6,918 bases of DNA. Source: Chitinophagaceae bacterium. Its GTDB lineage: Bacteria > Bacteroidota > Bacteroidia > Chitinophagales > Chitinophagaceae. Both the position numbers and the translations under genes were made by a program. The DNA lies in the NCBI GenBank assembly GCA_019747455.1, contig JAIEQT010000333.1, forward strand, positions 1-6,918, written 5' to 3'. Shown piece by piece: positions 6,093 to 6,918 of the stretch. How positions within the stretch are numbered: position 1 is the stretch's first letter; the number at the start of each line of letters is the position of its first letter. The notes under the pieces were generated by a model. That model had not been told where the DNA came from and ran no database searches. It saw nothing but the letters and a program-made list of their open reading frames with translations.

Positions 6093-6207
6093 TGTATATA
6101 TTTTGATGCACAAATTTGTGGATTAATAGTACTTTTACCTATATACTTACTTATAATAGCTATACTAACTTTTAGGAAAGTATTAATAAAATCAAACACT
6201 TTAGCCC
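6093..6207. promoter_or_regulatory. Divergent promoter region between the operon and the HxlR gene
   Basis: These 115 bp separate the ATG of the fusion gene (6092, minus) from the ATG of the HxlR gene (6208, plus) and must hold promoters for both. The region is very AT-rich. It contains the palindrome CACAAATTTGTG (6109-6120) and a spaced inverted repeat, TACTTT (6130-6135) with AAAGTA (6177-6182), whose outer flanks ATTAATA (6122-6128) and TATTAAT (6181-6187) also mirror each other. HxlR-family regulators typically bind inverted repeats in such divergent regions. No convincing Bacteroidota -33/-7 pair could be fixed, so promoter positions are not given. Confidence 0.55.
6109..6120. promoter_or_regulatory. 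12-bp palindrome, candidate HxlR operator
   Basis: CACAAATTTGTG is a perfect palindrome starting 17 bp upstream of the fusion gene's ATG, close to where RNA polymerase or an early leader would sit. Its location next to a dimeric winged-helix regulator's gene makes it a candidate operator. This is inference from symmetry and position only. A TTTG box within it might instead be part of a promoter. Confidence 0.35.
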
Positions 6208-6561
6208 ATGCCAGAATTTCTCTACAACAATAAACTCTATTATAATCCGGTAGAATTTGCTATGGATAGAATCGGGGGTACCTGGAAAATGCCGATATTA
6301 TGGCGTTTGAAGGATCGGGTTATGCGTTATGGTGAATTGAAAAAAGACATCCCACATATTACGCATAAAATGCTTACCAGCCAGTTAAGAGAATTAGAGC
6401 AAGAGGGATTCATCAGTCGCAAAGTGTATGCTGTAGTACCTCCCAAAGTTGAATATGCAATAACCGGCAGAGGGAAACGTGCTATTAAAGTAATAGAAAC
6501 TATTCGTAATTATGGGTTAACACTAATGAAAGAGTTTGGAGTTGAAAAAAGCATAAATTAA
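6208..6561 (+). CDS. HxlR-family winged-helix transcriptional regulator, cysteine-free
   Basis: This 117-aa protein is full length for the HxlR/MarR-like family. Its N-terminus, YYNPVEFAMDRIGGTWKMPI, matches the family signature (usually CPVE...l..iGGKW...IL..L). A winged helix follows: RYGELKKDIPHITHKMLTSQ at about 40-59, the helix LRELEQEGFISRKVY at 60-74, and the wing VPPKVEYAITGRGK at 77-90. The family binds DNA as a dimer, and several members (YodB, HypR) sense electrophiles or oxidants through an N-terminal Cys. Here that position is Asn13 and the protein has no cysteine at all, so thiol sensing is excluded. Divergence from the DJ-1/hydrolase operon suggests it regulates that operon and itself. 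nth begins 9 bp downstream, so they may be co-transcribed. The ATG at 6208 lacks a Shine-Dalgarno sequence, as is usual in Bacteroidota. Confidence 0.9.
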   Translation: MPEFLYNNKLYYNPVEFAMDRIGGTWKMPILWRLKDRVMRYGELKKDIPHITHKMLTSQLRELEQEGFISRKVYAVVPPKVEYAITGRGKRAIKVIETIRNYGLTLMKEFGVEKSIN

Positions 6562-6570
6562 ATTTTACGC

Positions 6571-6905
6571 ATGACCAAAAAGCAACGTTACGAAGCTGTA
6601 ATTAATTATTTTTTAGAAGCATCTCCAACGGCAGAAACCGAATTAGTATATGATAATCCATTTCAATTATTAGTTGCTGTTATTCTCTCTGCGCAATGTA
6701 CAGACAAACGCGTGAATATGACAACACCAGCCATCTTTGCGCAATACCCTACTCCGGTTGCAATGGCTAAAGCCAGTTTTGATGAACTTTTCCCTTATAT
6801 AAAAAGTATCTCATACCCCAATAATAAAACCAAGCATCTGATTGGCATGGCCAATATGCTGTTAGAAAAATTTGATGGAGAAGTACCCATGACTGTTGAG
6901 GAACT
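6571..6905 (+). CDS. nth: Endonuclease III, N-terminal half (truncated at contig end)
   Basis: From ATG 6571 about 112 codons are genuine. The protein starts MTKKQRYEAVINYFLEASPT and carries the typical Nth block NPFQLLVAVILSAQCTDKRV (residues 29-48; E. coli has LLSAQATD), then SISYPNNKTKHLIGMA (79-94) and GEVPMTVEEL (103-112). Endonuclease III is a DNA glycosylase/AP lyase that removes oxidised pyrimidines in base-excision repair. The sequence stops where the helix-hairpin-helix (LPGVGRKTA) should begin. That motif, the catalytic Lys/Asp and the 4Fe-4S cluster Cys residues of the family lie beyond the contig end. The frame formally continues to 6918 as DRKS, but those codons are adapter. The family is normally about 210-220 aa, so roughly half is present. 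The gene follows the HxlR regulator by 9 bp. Confidence 0.93.
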
Positions 6906-6918
6906 AGATCGGAAGAGC
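6906..6918 (+). other. Illumina TruSeq adapter residue at contig end
   Basis: The last 13 bases, AGATCGGAAGAGC, are identical to the common prefix of the Illumina TruSeq adapters. They fall exactly where the Nth protein stops matching its family: after ...MTVEEL the expected continuation is a short spacer and LPGVGRKTA, but the frame reads DRKS. This is sequencing artefact, not genome, and should be trimmed. One base at the junction (A6906) could belong to either. Confidence 0.95.

Noticed and set aside
6093..6113. Seven-residue N-terminal extension of the fusion protein
   Set aside because: It would precede a standard MKK signal peptide and overlap the palindrome at 6109-6120. The start at 6092 is more plausible.
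1..6918. CRISPR array, tRNA/rRNA genes, transposase or integrase genes
   Set aside because: No regularly spaced repeats, RNA-gene folds, or mobile-element proteins or terminal repeats were seen on either strand.

Overview
The window looks like a contig end from a Bacteroidota bacterium. The evidence is AT-rich DNA, starts without clear Shine-Dalgarno sequences, several exported proteins whose signal peptides end in ...SQ, a NarL-type response regulator with a Bacteroidota-like tail, and an Nth whose 'SYPNNK' stretch resembles Bacteroidota versions. Genus cannot be told from the sequence alone. The last 13 bases (6906-6918) match the Illumina TruSeq adapter prefix, so the biological sequence ends at about 6905.

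Layout. (1) 1-1105, minus strand: two unrecognised exported proteins. The promoter-distal one runs off the left edge. A strong hairpin with a T-run separates them, and the T-run touches the start codon of the second gene. (2) 1106-2334, a decaying stretch: an intergenic region with a perfect 10-bp hairpin and a C10 tract, a NarL/LuxR-type response regulator whose frame is broken at a C5 run (1539-1543), and a 22-codon remnant of a second TMEM175-family gene (2176-2241, minus strand). (3) 2335-3351, plus strand: an exported YVTN-type beta-propeller protein that overlaps its convergent neighbour by 8 bp. (4) 3344-6092, minus strand: a compact three-gene operon, in transcription order an exported DJ-1/PfpI-alpha/beta-hydrolase fusion, a small outer-membrane-barrel-like protein, and an intact TMEM175-type K+ channel homologue. 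(5) 6208-6905, plus strand: a cysteine-free HxlR-family regulator, divergent from the operon, followed 9 bp later by the first half of endonuclease III (nth).

How the parts may work together (inference). The HxlR regulator and the three-gene operon share a 115-bp divergent intergenic region containing a perfect 12-bp palindrome, so the regulator probably controls the operon and itself. The operon would place a two-domain DJ-1/esterase enzyme in the periplasm together with an outer-membrane protein and an inner-membrane cation channel, which suggests an envelope or electrophile stress response. No complete new defence or mobile system is visible. The most unusual items are the two-enzyme fusion with its operon, the TMEM175 remnant, and the frameshifted regulator.
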